Assembly: GCA_014904985.1 (NCBI GenBank) | Contig: MU129036.1 | Location: 62,001-126,000, forward strand | Direction: 5' to 3' | DNA from: Hydnum rufescens UP504 | Lineage: Eukaryota > Basidiomycota > Agaricomycetes > Cantharellales > Hydnaceae | Length of the DNA: 64,000 nucleotides | Part shown: one piece after another, positions 12,209 to 24,439 of the stretch | Layout of the letters: the number at the start of each line of letters is the position of its first letter | Numbering within the stretch: the first letter of the stretch is position 1 | Position numbers and translations under genes: made by a program | Notes under the pieces: model-generated | Databases searched by the model: none | What the model was told of the DNA's origin: nothing | The model's input: only the letters and a program-made list of their open reading frames with translations

Positions 12209-12412
12209 TAGGGCTGCCGATGTTCGGTTCAGGATGCAAACATTTGACCTCCCGAACCTGAGGAGGTACAAGCTTCTCCACCTCAGACATAGTAGGCTTC
12301 TTAATAGGAAATAAGATGCTGAACTCACTTCAGCAATTTTTACCCTGAAATATGTCGGTTCGGGACATTGTTCATAAATGTTTGCTTCCTGAACCGAACA
12401 TCGGCAGCCCTA
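12209..12412. mobile_element. MITE with about 35-bp terminal inverted repeats and TA target duplication
   Basis: The left end reads GGGCTGCCGATGTTCGGTTC and continues to 12246. The right end is its reverse complement, GAACCGAACATCGGCAGCCC, ending at 12410. Both sides are flanked by TA (12209-12210 and 12411-12412). The element is about 200 bp and has no ORF. TA duplication plus long inverted repeats fit a Tc1/mariner-type non-autonomous element. Confidence 0.8.
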
Positions 12413-13158
12413 CTCACAACTACAATACTGATGTTCGACTGGGACTAAAAATTGATGCAGTCGGCGGATGTAGTTCCTGAAGCCGGAGCCTCATACTAGG
12501 ACTTCTGCGAGCCCTAGGTGAGGGGGCATTCTGGAGCTAAAACCCAGCACATGATTTTATTACCATGAAAGGTAATCTCCCACGTCCCGGCATTGGCCGC
12601 ACCAACGAATATATTCAAGTCAGGTGGATCAGAATGCAAGGGCACCCATTCCGTATCAGTTTCAGGCCGTTTCATTGCATGTTTGGGGTGTTTGAAGCTG
12701 CTTTTTCCTTCCCAATCAGTGAATTTTCACCCATGTTCCTGTGGCGGATCCGGATGATCATTGGATGATCTGCGGTTTTGTCTGATCCCCATCCTCGGAT
12801 GAAGCCTCACAGAGGCCTACCCTTTGGCAGATCCGATCTGAGCCTGGAGGATCTGCAGATCCGATCTGCGAGGAGCTTTATAAATCAGAAACCTTTTCAT
12901 CACCAAAGAACCAAAAATGCATATTGTCCGAATGGGCGAGTTCCTCTCTGTCTCGGACATCGCTATTGCGACTGGACACTCCCTTAGCAAGATATATCGA
13001 ACATTAGAGATGTAGCCTGAGCACGATCGCGTATAAGTATACACTGTAAATATTCCAGCTGCATAGCAGACAATGCACGATGTCAATCCCAGTTCGCAAC
13101 GAACACGTAAAAGTTGACGTTGCAGGCTCACAGCAGTAGTCATGCCGTGAGTCAAGTC
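12413..13158. other. Spacer, no gene recognised
   Basis: About 750 bp. It contains two copies of CAGATCCGATCTG about 28 bp apart near 12829-12870, but no coding sequence or RNA gene that I can support. Confidence 0.35.
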
Positions 13159-13262
13159 GCCCAACTGAATTGATTTCGAGGCCCAAATCGAGTCGGCCGA
13201 AGCCGAACACAAGTACATCGCAGTTAGTCTGGGCCAGAGCACTCTGCTCCTAAAATGGGGAC
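13159..13262 (+). pseudogene. Possible copia RNase H fragment
   Basis: One plus-strand frame reads AQIESAEAEHKYIAVSLGQS. This resembles the copia RNase H signature STAEAEYIALS with one extra codon. No integrase or reverse transcriptase lies next to it. The match is short, so the call is tentative. Confidence 0.3.
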
Positions 13263-13414
13263 AAGTCACCTCGCGCAGAGAGTCCTATGAAATTATTGCT
13301 ATGCGATTTCCATGGGCCATTTCTAAAAAGGGAACCTGGGAAGACAATCTGGCCACTATCTGGCCTCGGGAACCCTGGCTCCCCCGACAGGCACCACTAG
13401 AGCTTCCCCATGCC

Positions 13415-14834
13415 CATATGTGCGATTGTTCGATATCGTACTGATATCATTCGACGTCTACAAATCCGACAAAATATTCTGCTGAAGGGATCGCTCAGGA
13501 TGTCTCCACATTTGTGTCCTGGCTACCAGAAATGTGGGCTTCTATTTACAATTGTCGCAAATGGGTGCCCCAGGTGCATGATCGCTGTCACTGAGAATTC
13601 GCTGCCCTTCCCTCCTTGACTTTTCGCACTACAGGGAGTTGCGGACGATTTTCAATCATAGGTGAACTAGAGTGCGAGTCAAGTTTCATCGTTGTGGAGC
13701 CGAGAAGCTTGCGGTGGCAGGCCGTCACACACGCGGCAGCGTTTTGTTTTTTTTGAGATTTCTCACACTTGCTATTATGGATCCAGTCGAATATCGCATC
13801 GCCTCAGGTGCAGGTTTCCATATGACGCTCGGGCCTCGCATCCTAACGTTCGAGTAAGAACATCCCCTCCTGATGAGACAAGTCAGGCTGAAATCGTCAA
13901 AGTCCTCCAGAAAATGGCAAACATGGAATCCCTGGAGTGAGTACGTGCAGCGAGCAGGTTATATGGAATCAGTATCTGTCGGGAGAAAAAACCCAATCCG
14001 CCATGATGATGGATTATATTCTTATGATTTCGTCGCCGCGCCCCCTAGACTGGATTACGAACCTCACCCCCCAACAAGAGGGACCGTATTCGAGATACTG
14101 CGATGGATCGGATCTCTCATCTTACTGTTTTACACTGCCGGGAAGGGATCCCAACATTTCCGCGCATGTTTGATTTCGCGAAGACTCTGGCTGCCGTGAC
14201 GTCTGCCGTGATTCGTAGCGCTCGTTGGCCTCGTCCGCCTCCCTTCAGCTCTCAGCTGGCTCACAGCATCTCGGCCGGATCGAAAATTTCGCTATGCTCT
14301 GCTTGTCAGTTGAGGGCGAGCCCTGAAAGCCGTCGCTCAGCTGGATCCACATGGTGCAGGACTTCAGCGTCACGGGAGGACTCTCGCCCACACACTCGTC
14401 TTCGGATCTGACGCACAATCAAAGTAATGTCTCCCTCTCATCCCCACCCAGTCCCCATATGGTTTTTTTCGCAAGACATCCATGAGAGCGGGAGCAGTAC
14501 CAGCGGTGGCAAAAGCACTCCAAACAAACTCGCCCTTCGAGCGCACCGTCTACGATCTTTAGTGAATCCAACGACTCCTTACCCTACCCACTTCTGAAGG
14601 TCAAAAGTGCCGCTCTCAACCCGACCACTGCCCCTGCTCCGTTCCTATTACGCGATCACCCAGTGTCATGTATCCAGCCGTGGCGAGTCCGCCCCATCTG
14701 CAAGACCAGTCGAACCCGAACCTATTATTGGCACCGCCTCAAGCTATTCTCAAAGCAGTATTCCTGACGTAGGCAAGAAGGCCAGAGCCCTTCTGGGGGT
14801 GCTGCGTATGAAGCGCAACAAGAATGAACAATGA
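13415..14834 (+). pseudogene. RasGAP 3' fragment (second copy)
   Basis: Similar to 4551-5984 of the good RasGAP gene. It starts abruptly in the middle of the GAP domain and so lacks PH, C2 and the arginine-finger exon. FLRFLTPAIMDP is altered here to a frame-shifted FFEISHTCYYGSS reading (with LRFLTLAIMDP in another frame). Many one-base insertions and deletions separate the pieces. The C-terminus VGKKARALLGVLRMKRNKNE and the stop at 14832-14834 are preserved. It cannot give a working GAP. Confidence 0.85.
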
Positions 14835-15185
14835 TCCCCCCTAGCCTCCCTTCTTTCTCTTTCTCCATTTCGGATTTATTGAATCTTCCACATGTACTAT
14901 TTGCATTAATACTGGATTTATTTGTTGGGTCTTCCGTGGACGCTGGCCTCCATCGGTTGTACAATTTATGTGATTAGCAATGGTATGGATCAAATAACAA
15001 AACACCTAATGATCGACATCATGTTGTTGCTGTCGCCGCATTCAAAGGCTTTGACAATAAAGACAAAATTTCCGCTGAGACAGTCTCAGAGGTACTACGG
15101 ATCGTGAGACGGCACAACTAAAAAAAGGCAGACGTCAGATTAATGGGTGAATCTGGATGGAAAATAGATCGCTGCGCACCTTGGC
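13415..15185. repeat. Right copy of duplicated RasGAP-tail / AP-2-end segment
   Basis: Partner of the segment at about 4551-6352, same orientation. The spacer between the RasGAP stop and the AP-2 alpha stop is also duplicated: the motif CGGTTGTACAAT recurs at 14954 and 6112. Confidence 0.8.
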
Positions 15186-18100
15186 CTCCTTATTTGGCTC
15201 CAGTCGCAATAGACAGCCAACCTTGCCTCCAGTGGACATGTGCAACACCCCAGCGGCAACCACATTGTCCGGATTAGGATCGATGCCGTGCAAAAGCTGG
15301 AATCGCGATCCTGCCACAACCTTTTGCTGCTTTGCGACGTCGATTCTGCTACTGGCATCGAGTCGAATAGGAAATATCTTCTGCGCCTCTCTCGGTGGCC
15401 CGCCTATTAGTTTCCAACGTTCGAAGAAATCTTCTGGCGATAGCGTCACAGGCTCGAAGAACCTCGACATGATGATCGGTAATCGCAACCTATGTGTCTG
15501 CAGAGCGCCGGCCACAAAGGACACTTGTAAAACGGGAGGAGCCGTGAACAGATTCTTGCATTCGACCTGGAGGAGTTGTTGTGATTGGGTGGTGGGGTGG
15601 ATGAGGGTCTGTGGGATCTTGGAGAACGTAACTGACAGGGCCTCAGGATCAATACCATCGATCGTCGCTGTGAAGGCAGTCAGTGACTGGCTCATTTTGT
15701 TCCCGAAATAGAGTGCAACGCGACCAAGATGCCCATGGAATTCTGACTTGACGCCAATTTGGATTTGCACATCCTCAAAGAGAATGCCGTCGTTGGAATA
15801 GATGAGCTTCTCGAACCATCGATCAATCCCTACACTAACGTCGAACTTGGCAGCCCCAGCCGGTGCCATTGAAGCAGGGCTAGCAGCCGATGATGGGCCA
15901 CGGGAGGGGGCGATCGGCGTAGAACTCATATTAAGACCAGCTAGAGAGGATAGGATGTCACCCTCTGTCGCTGTAGTGGAAGTTCCCTCTGAGATGTCGG
16001 GAATAAGCTCAGGGGGAGCAGCAGGGTCGCCTGCCGTGGGAAGAGTGTTCTCTGTCGTGGTTCTCCGAATTGTCCCAAGCTTCTTGGACGCCTCGCGTTC
16101 CATGTTGGCCTCTTTTCCACCGATGATCCAGGTCCGCTTATCGCCCGTATCGCCGTGCTTGGCGTGAAGCCGGCTCAACAGTGCCGATTCCCTTTCAGGG
16201 AACGGTGGCATTTCTTCACATATACGAGGGAGCAGCTCGTCCTCCTCTCCGCGCTGGGCAATCGCTAGGTATTCACAGGCCCGCTGTTGGAGCTCAGCGT
16301 CCAGAACATGGCGATATCGTTCGAACACGTTGACCAGCTGAGGCTTGATCTCGGGGAATACATTCACCCATTTGATGTAAGTCGAAAGGAGGAGCGCCCT
16401 CGTTGCGGCGGAGGAGAGATGGGATTTCGACTGTAGAGCAATGAATTGCTCCATGGGACTATAGCCAGATTCGTTGGCGATGAGATGGCCATATTCGCCG
16501 AGAACATAGCCTGCGGGGAAACGTTGTGTCAGCAAACGCCCAAGACATCCCCTTCTGTCTGCATACCAGCAACCTTGATAAGACTTTCGTGACAGGTCGG
16601 GGATTTGAGGTGCTCAAAGACTGCTTTGGCAGCATATTCTTGCAGATCTTCTGTATTCGTCGTGATCTGAACTACTCGGTACCACACCTCGTCCCCTACA
16701 TGGTCTCCGGCCGAGCTGATGAGCTCCAAAATGGTGTCCACATACCATTTGTAGGACGTGGCGAACTTCTCGGTCGAAATCGCAATTTTGAGTACCATTT
16801 CTTCTCGTAAACCATAATCAGCCACTTTAAGATAACGAAGGAGTTCGCCCACGATGAGCTCTGCGTTGTCTACGTCACACATGCTATATAACAGATCAAG
16901 AGCCCGTCGGCGCACACTAATGTCACGGTCGCGGAGTGAGAGGATGATAGTATGCTGATGCTTCTTGATAGGTTCTAGGGAGTCCGCTCGAGCAGCCAAG
17001 TGAGCCATCGTGTCGAGACCAAGATACCGAACGTTCGTCTCCTTAGACATGATGAACCGTGCGAGTAAAACAGCCGCAGAGGCAACTAGCGATGACTTGG
17101 CATCAATATGGATGGCCAGACCAATAGCTTCGAACAGGATCGCGTTCTGCGCATTATTATGCTGGACATTCTTCGATTGCTCCGACGCGCTTTGCATGAT
17201 TGCTTGCAGTACGCGGTGGATTACAGAGCGTACCGTTGGGTCCTCTGATGGTTCAGAATCAGTGCATCACAGAATGCGCAGGACACGGGTTCCACTCACC
17301 GGGTGCGGGATAATACTGCAACAAGCGAAGAAGCTTAACCTGCAACCAAGGCGTGGGAACTTTGTAGTAAAGATATTCGGCCGGGAACTCTTTTTCAATC
17401 ACGATCTAACAGACCGGGGTCGTCAAATTAAAATTGTCAGATGTGGAATCCGTCGTACCTTGTGCAAGCGGTCCACAGCTTTCGTGTAGCAGACCGCGTA
17501 TGCATCGAGATCGTCTTGAGCAAGTGCCATGACCAAACTTGTTACACAGATGACGACACCCTATGAGTCAAATGCTATTAAAGATCTTGAGACGCGAAAT
17601 CGGAAAGAATGTCGCACCAAATCCGTATCATCCATGATGGACACTATTCGTAATGCCCACTCGTCAGCAGGAATAACGTCAGGATGCTTCCGGTAGAGTC
17701 GAAGAAGTGTTAATGCAGCTTTCTTCTTCACAAAGCTTTGGGATGTTCTGCGAAATGGCGTCAGCAATGATCTCGAAATTGACCGAGAGACACCTACGGC
17801 GATATTAACAATCGATGAACGTCCGGAGCTAAGGCCTCCGCCATTTCTTGTCCACCGACATTAGCGATTGCATGAAGTGCAAGGCAATTGTTAATTTCGT
17901 TATTAGAGTCCAAGTCTTTCCGGATAGAATTTGTGACCAGTCGAAGGAAGTCCGAATTTTCGTGCATCAATAAAGTGACAGCCAGATAACCCTGTGTGGC
18001 CATCAGTCAAAGATCCCAGATATTTCCTCGGCCACGGGAATATCTCTCTTGACGTACTATTTGTTTCTCACTGTACTTCGAACTTGAGATCAAGTTTACA

Positions 18101-18541
18101 GCCTCCATGTGGCCAATCTCGACGGGATAACCTAGGATATATGTGAAAATAATCTAGAGAATAATAGTGTTACCGCTCTCGGTGCACAAGAGACGTAGAT
18201 GGATCTACCTTTGACAAACTGGTCCGGAATATAACCATTCAGAACTGTACAAGAATGATGCTGTCTTGACTTACTATTTCTTCTGTTGGTACCCATCGAG
18301 TTGTCCATCTACACGTGAGACCAAGGCTTAATTAATCATGTCAACTACTTTATTGCATGCCAAACCTTTGAACTTCTTCCGAATATGAGCCATTTCCTTG
18401 TTGATTCGCTTCTTCTCCAGGTCGTGAACGCGTGACGCCCGGATATCGGCGATAAACTAGGAGCAGCTTGAGAGAGGGGATGGGTTGCATTTGTTGCATA
18501 TAAAGAGTCACCTGCGTGAGCCCTCTCATACTGGTAGCCAT
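15135..18541 (-). CDS. APL3: AP-2 adaptor complex subunit alpha (alpha-adaptin)
   Basis: Large subunit of the clathrin adaptor AP-2, which recruits cargo and PtdIns(4,5)P2 at the plasma membrane for endocytosis. The start at 18541 gives MATSMRGLTQ, an intron of 55 nt, then FIADIRASRVHDLEKKRINK, the typical alpha-adaptin N-terminus. Trunk (HEAT-like) pieces follow: YLAVTLLMHENSDFLRL, KKAALTLLRLYRKHPDVIP, EYLYYKVPTPWLQVKLLRLL and ILFEAIGLAIHID. The hinge carries DISEGTSTTATEGD. The C-terminal ear (about 15800-15135) begins near KFDVSVGIDRWFEKLIYSND and ends at LFSIQIHPLI. Frame is kept across at least six introns, so this is the good copy. It converges on the RasGAP fragment; broken pieces of this gene lie at 6.3 and 9.0-9.8 kb. 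Confidence 0.9.
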
Positions 18542-18841
18542 GATGGCAAAGTGGCCTTTCAGGAGGAAGACACGGGTCCTGCCGTACCGTGGGACCCCAA
18601 AGCAATATATTACTGTCAACTCGCCGCAGGATTCAGGCACGGTAGTGGAGGTGTTGATCAAACCAGCTGATGTCCTTGAACCGGTAAGTGGAGGGCTCTC
18701 TAATTGGAGTCCTGGTGGCTGAGGGGATCTTGCACAGGTTTTGAGTTCAATATGCAGAATCGTTTTGAACTCCTCTTTCAACATGGTTTTGGGTATCGTG
18801 AAAGAGCCAAATGGTACCCAGGGCATTACAGTACATGTCAG

Positions 18842-20984
18842 TCAATCATCTCCGTGGCGTTCTACAAGGTCCATCAGGAGCGTAATGGAATAAAACATCC
18901 AAGTAGCGACAATGAGGGCTATTGAGATCCTGAACAAGATCCTTCCTCTTGCAATTTCTGCCTCTGTCACCACGAACCTCCCGTCTCCGTGGAGTCCAGT
19001 AGGAATAGATGATGTGCCAGCAATGAGATCGGCGGGTGGGTCATGTGAGAGAGGGGCGTCGATGGATTCATTGGAGATGCGATGATGATGGCGGTGTTCC
19101 GCGTCCCTGTCCAGATGGTTTTCTTCCCTTTCTCCACTTTCGTATGGAAGAGCTGTGTCTCCCGAAAGGATTTGGTAGCCATTAGGGGCTCGTTTGCTGA
19201 TCTCGAGCTTCCAAAGGAACCAGATGCACACCAGGTGTAATAGGTTTAGGAATGCAAAGACAAATAGCACACGTTCTATAGCGCTTTGGGGAGATGGCTT
19301 GGTTGATGGTAACTCGCGTAGAGATGGTATCGGGGAGGGGTCCAGGGGTTTCTTTGGAGGATGTTTGAATATCTTCTCATCTAAGATAATCCCTGCGAGA
19401 GTAAGTGATATTGTTGCTCCAGCAGATTCAAGCTGTAGTGGGGGGTGTCAGATTTGCGGACGACAATTGGCTGATTGGAGCGAGCATACACTTTTATGAG
19501 CACCTATCGCTGTAGCGACGTATGCTGATGGCACAACCAAGGGTGCGATGAGAACAAGGAGCACTACAAGGAAACGCATCAGCGCCGGGACCACTGGCTT
19601 CAGGGCATTCCCACATACAGGGAGCGAATCCCAGACCAGCTCCAAAGAAAAGGACACCTGGGAGTGCAGACTTCGTCCAGGTTGGAGGAAGGAGGAACCA
19701 GATGTAACAAGAGAAGGTTAACACGGAGGCTAGCATTGATAACTTGTACATAATGGCGTCCCGCCGGAATCGATCGACAAGGAATCCACACTGACATTGG
19801 CCACAACACAACGTCGGAGGAGTCACCTCCGGAAGAAAGACGCCTACTTACAATTGGAAACAGCACTATGCCTCCAGCATGGAGTAACGACGCTGTCTTG
19901 CCCGCATCCGACTCGGAATAGCCATACCGGAGTTGAATAATATTTGCAGCAATATGTGGAAAGGTTTCCAAACGGCTCCAGAGAGGACTGGGGAACGCAC
20001 AGTCATAAGTGAAGACTTTACGAACGAACACATAAAAAACTACTGGCAACTCGTGGCGAGGTAAAGCCAAAACACGTCACCAAGCTTGGCGATGTCGTTC
20101 AAGATGACCCTTTTCTTACCCGTGACGTGTTCTAAAGCTCCGCGCTCCGTAATGGGAGTGCTGGAGAATGGTGCCTCGTTGACTTCGGGTTCGACACCTG
20201 AGCCAGAGGCTAGCCATCTCGAGGCATGGAGGTACAACATATTGATTGAAAAGGAGAATATCGCAAGCATAGTCGCAACGAAGAAGGGTGCCAGAGGGCC
20301 ATGATTCTGTGCTAATGGATAGCTCGTTAAAGCCGCAACGAACGATGCACCCTTCCCGGCTACCAGTCCAAACCCAAGGGATACCCCTAAGCCCGTGGTT
20401 TGAGAAGAATCGTACAAGTATAGTATCCTGGAGGACATGAACGGTCAAGAGGAGCGGCGCTGTACGGGAAAGGATGGGACCCTACTTGTACAACAGACAA
20501 TGGGGAGACTCCCAATCCAAAGATGAACAGTCCAGCAGCCATGGTCCCTATTGAGGTCATGCGACGCCCCAGGAATAGTAGTGGATTGGCCGAGAAGGAT
20601 CAGGGACGTCGCTATTAGACTCGACCAGGTAGTTCCGAGAGTGGCAGCAAGCAGTCCAGCTACTAAAGGTGTCCATGTATCACTTACCTTTCATATTCAT
20701 CGAGACTGAGCGTTCCTAGTCCATATGAAACGGTATCATGGACTGACCGAATAGGACGCGAGGATAGCAGAGAATTCTATATTGTTTGAGGGAAGATCGC
20801 GAATGAGACTACTCTTCAAAGGTCCAAGAAATTCGCGACCGCTGTAAAAGGGAAGATTGTTCAAGCTAGCTATCGAAGGGCCGAGATGTTGGGGATCGGG
20901 CTCACAAATGGCTCCCGGTGCTCAGTGAACAAATACAGAGAAGGCGAGTCCACGGATGAGCCAGACGCGCAGGACGCCTGGCAT
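18842..20984 (-). CDS. MFSD1-like major facilitator transporter, copy 1 (frameshifted)
   Basis: Twelve-helix transporter of the major facilitator superfamily, closest in feel to MFSD1-type proteins. Recognisable pieces from the start: MPGVLRVWLIRGLA, EFLGPLKSSLIRDL region, TWTPLVAGLLAATLGT, ASFVAALTSYPLAQNHGPLA, AANIIQLRYGYSESDAGK, GFLVDRFRRDAIMYKLSML and the C-terminal helix WMFYSITLLMDLVERHGDD. Two single-base differences from copies 2 and 3 break it: one in the first exon (FVH then stop) and one after LLGQS near 20580. It is probably a pseudogene unless these are sequence errors. It is the leftmost of three copies in the same orientation. Confidence 0.7.
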
Positions 20985-21679
20985 GCTATGTGACGCATGA
21001 AGACATGGATACACAGCCAAGGGTGTTGTCAGCATGCATTATCTTTAGGAAATGTGCTCACTCTGGATGGCAAATTTCCAGCAGTTGTTATAGGTACCTT
21101 TGGGATAGAGTCAGACGAAATTAAAATTTAATTTCGACGGGCAAAGCCGATGGCAACCGCAACTCAACACCAATCCATTGTTGTATTATTGCTGTTGTCG
21201 CGGCGTTTGCATATGGCCAGTTTTGGAGCCGTTTCCTCCAGACTCCCCTCTATAACTCATCCATGTTTTTGACTCAAAATTGGCCCAAAAAATACGCGAT
21301 CAGGGCTGTTTCACCTTTGACTTCAGATTCTTTTCTATGAGCTCCTCTCGTCCCAGGCCCTACCTATCCTAAGCATTGTGGCATATAGGATTTGGCGTCG
21401 ATTAACCCCCTCGTGACCGATTGACAACGACATCACTCCACATCGTGCCTTGGTATAATACGGCTTCGAGAAGGTCCGCGCTACAACTCCCGTCTGGATC
21501 CCCGTTAGTACCGTTCTACCAGCTATTATCGCATAGTGTGGATTTTGGACGTGTTGCCTTGTGGGCCCTGCTCGAGTGAGGTCGTCGTTGGAGATTGTGT
21601 AGAAGAGATGCCGCTGTGGTGCGAGCTGAGCCCCCTCCAAGGAGTCTGAGCAACCTGGCAACACCAAACTATGCTTCAC
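20985..21679. other. Duplicated upstream region of MFS copy 1
   Basis: No gene. The part next to the transporter shares blocks with the upstream regions of copies 2 and 3, for example GAAGACATGGAT and AAAATTTAATTTCG. The part from about 21200 to 21360 resembles 29650-29770. The promoter regions were therefore duplicated with the genes. Confidence 0.5.
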
Positions 21680-22200
21680 ATGAAGGCATCTCTCCTCTTC
21701 TTCCCCGCCGCGCTATCGCTTCTGCCCACTTTGACTACGGCAGGTGTCGGCCTATACTGGACATTTCCAATGTACTTGCCTCCGGCCTTAAAGACATAGC
21801 ATTCCCCTTCTCCTTCGTAACCTCCCCCCCCACCGTAATCGGCTACTGCTTTTCCCAACAGTTCAATTTCGAGGACCAGGCTTATGCTGACTACACAGAT
21901 CTCCAGCCCCAACCTAACACCAGCGACACAAGCAATCTCTGCACTCTCGTTCCCGGAAAAACCGCCTCAAACACAAGCTGCCACAATGGCGCGGGAATCC
22001 AGGCGGAGTGAGCTACGCCGTGGTGTTCTCTAGGCAGGTTCGACCGTACGAATACGCGATTTCATCGATATTCTTAATACCCAAGGCACGACGTGGAGTG
22101 GCGCAGTTCTGGATATGGTCACGAAGCGCCAGACCCACGTTGGTTCATACTATGCGCTACCTGTTGTGACGAATGATTACCGCAGCAACCGGGAGTGATG
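21680..22200 (+). pseudogene. Secreted-protein gene fragment (copy of the gene at 30 kb)
   Basis: It begins MKASLLFFPAALSLLPTLTTA, a typical signal peptide. Then the frame slips: DISNVLASGLKDIAFPFSF and LVPGKTASNTSCHNGAG are in another frame, and a third frame near 22090-22160 gives LNTQGTTWSGAVLDMVTKRQ. The downstream third of the protein is absent because MFS copy 2's flank begins. Orientation is opposite to the copy at 30 kb. Confidence 0.6.
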
Positions 22201-22295
22201 TACAGGTGGAGTTGAATATTTAGAATCGTTTTGAACTCATGTTCAACATGGTTTTGGGTATTGTGAAAGAGCCGAATTGGCTTAGGTATTACATG

Positions 22296-24439
22296 TCAGT
22301 CATCTCCTTGCCTTTCTACAAGGTCCATCAGGAGCGTAATGGAATAAAACATCCAAGTAGCGACAACGAGGGCTATTGAGATCCTGAACAAGATCTTTCC
22401 TCTTGCGATCTCTGCCTCCGTCACCACGAACTCTCCGTCTCCGCGGAGTCCAGTAGGAATAGACGCTGCGCTATAAATGCGATCGGCGGGAGGGTTATGT
22501 GAGAGGGGGACGCTGATCGATTCACTGGAGATGTGACGAAGATGATGGTGGCGTTCCGCGTCCCTCTCTGGATCCCTGTCCTCCCCTTCCCCACTTTCGT
22601 GTGGAAGAGCTGTGTCTCCCGAAAGAATTTGGTAGCCATTGGGGCCTCGTTTGCTGATGTCGAGCTTCCAAAGAAACCAGGTGCACACCAGGTGTAGGAA
22701 GTTTAGCAATGCGAGGACGAACAGGAGGCGTTCGATAGCACTTTGAGGAGATGGGTCCGTTGGTACTAACTCTCGTAGAGACAGTTTCGGGGAGGGGTCC
22801 AGGGTTTCTTTTGGAAGATGCTTGAATATCTTCCCATCTAAGATAATCCCTGCGAGGGTAAGTGATATTGTTGATCCAGCGGATTCGAGCTGTAGTGGGC
22901 TTATCAGATTTGCAGACGACATTGACTGATTGGGGCGAGCGTACACTTTTATGAGCACCTAGCGCTGTAGCGACGTATGTTGATGGCACAATCCGGGAGG
23001 CGAGGAGAACAAGCAGCACTACAAGGAAGCACATCAGTGCCGGGCCCACTGGCATCACTGGCAGGGCGCTCCCACATACAGGGAGCAAATCCGAGTCCTG
23101 CTCCAAAGGAAAGGACACCTGGGAGTGCAGACTTCGTCCAGGTCGGAGGAAGAAGGAACCAGATGTAAGAAGAGAGGGTTAACGCAGAGGCTAGCATAGA
23201 TAACTTGTACACAATGGCGTCCCGCCGGAATCGATCGGTAAGGAATCCACACTGGCATCGGGCACAACATCAGAGGAGTGACCCCCGGCAGAAAGAAATC
23301 CGTACTCGCAATTGGGTATAGCACTATGGCTCCGGCATGGAGTAACGACGCTGTCTTACCTGCATCGGATTCGGAATAGCCATACCGGAGTTGAATAATA
23401 TTTGCAGCAATGTACGGAAAGGGTTTCCAGACTATTCCAGAAAGGACTAGGGAACACAATGTCATAAGTGAAGACTTTACGAACAAACACAAAAAAAACT
23501 ACTGGCAATTCATGACGAGGTAAAGCCAGAACACATCACCGAGCTTGGTGATGTCGCTCAGCATGACTCTTTTCTTAGCGGAGACGTGTTTTAATGCACT
23601 GCGCTCCGTGATGGGCGTGTTGGAGAATGGCGGCCCGTTGGGGTCAGGTTCGACGCCTGAGCCAGAGGCTAGCCATCTCGAGGCATGGAGGTATAACACA
23701 TTGATTGAAAAGGAGAATATCGCAAGCATAGTCGCAACGAAGAAGGGTGCCAGAGGGCCATGATTCTGTGCTAATGGATAGCTCGTGAAGGCTGCAATGA
23801 ACGATGCACCCTTCCCGGCCACGAGCCCAAATGCAAGGGATACCCCTAACCCATGGTTTGAGAAGAATCGTACAATTATAGTTTCCTAGGTGATATGAAC
23901 GATCGGACGGACGTCCTGTACGGGAAAGGATGCGGCTCCCACCTGTACAACAGATAACGGAGAGACTCCCAATCCAAAGATGAACAGTCCAGCAGCCATG
24001 GTTCCTATTGAGGTCACGCGACGCCCCAGAAATAGTGTGGATTGGCCGAGAAGAATCAGCGAGGTCGCTATTAGACTCGACCACGCAGTTCCGAGAGTGG
24101 CAGCAAGCAGTCCAGCTACTAAAGGTGTCCATGTATTATTCACCTTTCACATTCGTCGAGAATAAGCGTTCCCAATGGATATGAAACGGTATTATGGACT
24201 GACCGAATAAGATGCGAGGATAGCAGAGAATTCTATATTGTTCGAGTGAAGATCGCGAATTAGACTACTCTTCAAGGGTCCAAGGAATTCGCAACCACTG
24301 TGAAAGGGAGGATAGCTCAAGCTGGCTAGCGGGAGGCCGGATGTTGGGATCGGGCTCACAAATGGCTCCCGGTGCTCAGCGAGCAAATACAGAGGAGGGC
24401 GAGCCCACGGATGGCCCAGACGCGTAGGACTCCTGGCAT
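22296..24439 (-). CDS. MFSD1-like major facilitator transporter, copy 2
   Basis: Best preserved of the three transporter copies. The start at 24439 gives MPGVLRVWAIRGLALLCICS; an intron leads to CEFLGPLKSSLIRDLHSNN and then NNTWTPLVAGLLAATLGTAW. Further pieces are SIGTMAAGLFIFGLG, ETIIVRFFSNHGLGVSLAFG, KGASFIAAFTSYPLAQNHG, AANIIQLRYGYSESDAGK, GFLTDRFRRDAIVYKLSML and FAPLLLVLL in the second half. The C-terminal cytoplasmic loop is rich in acidic and His residues and the last helix reads WMFYSITLLMDLVERQGDD. An intron with donor GTATGTGGG and acceptor CCTTGTAG joins GLGFAP to LLLV. Transport substrate is not predictable from this. Confidence 0.8.

Noticed and set aside
19610..19660. Possible 25-nt ultrashort intron shared by all three MFS copies
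   Set aside because: Donor GTATGTG with the nearest AG gives 25-31 nt and keeps frame, but the acceptor CCTTGTAG further on gives 55-61 nt, also keeps frame, has a CTGAT/CTAAC branch-like site and yields the better protein join FAPLLLV. An ordinary intron explains it.
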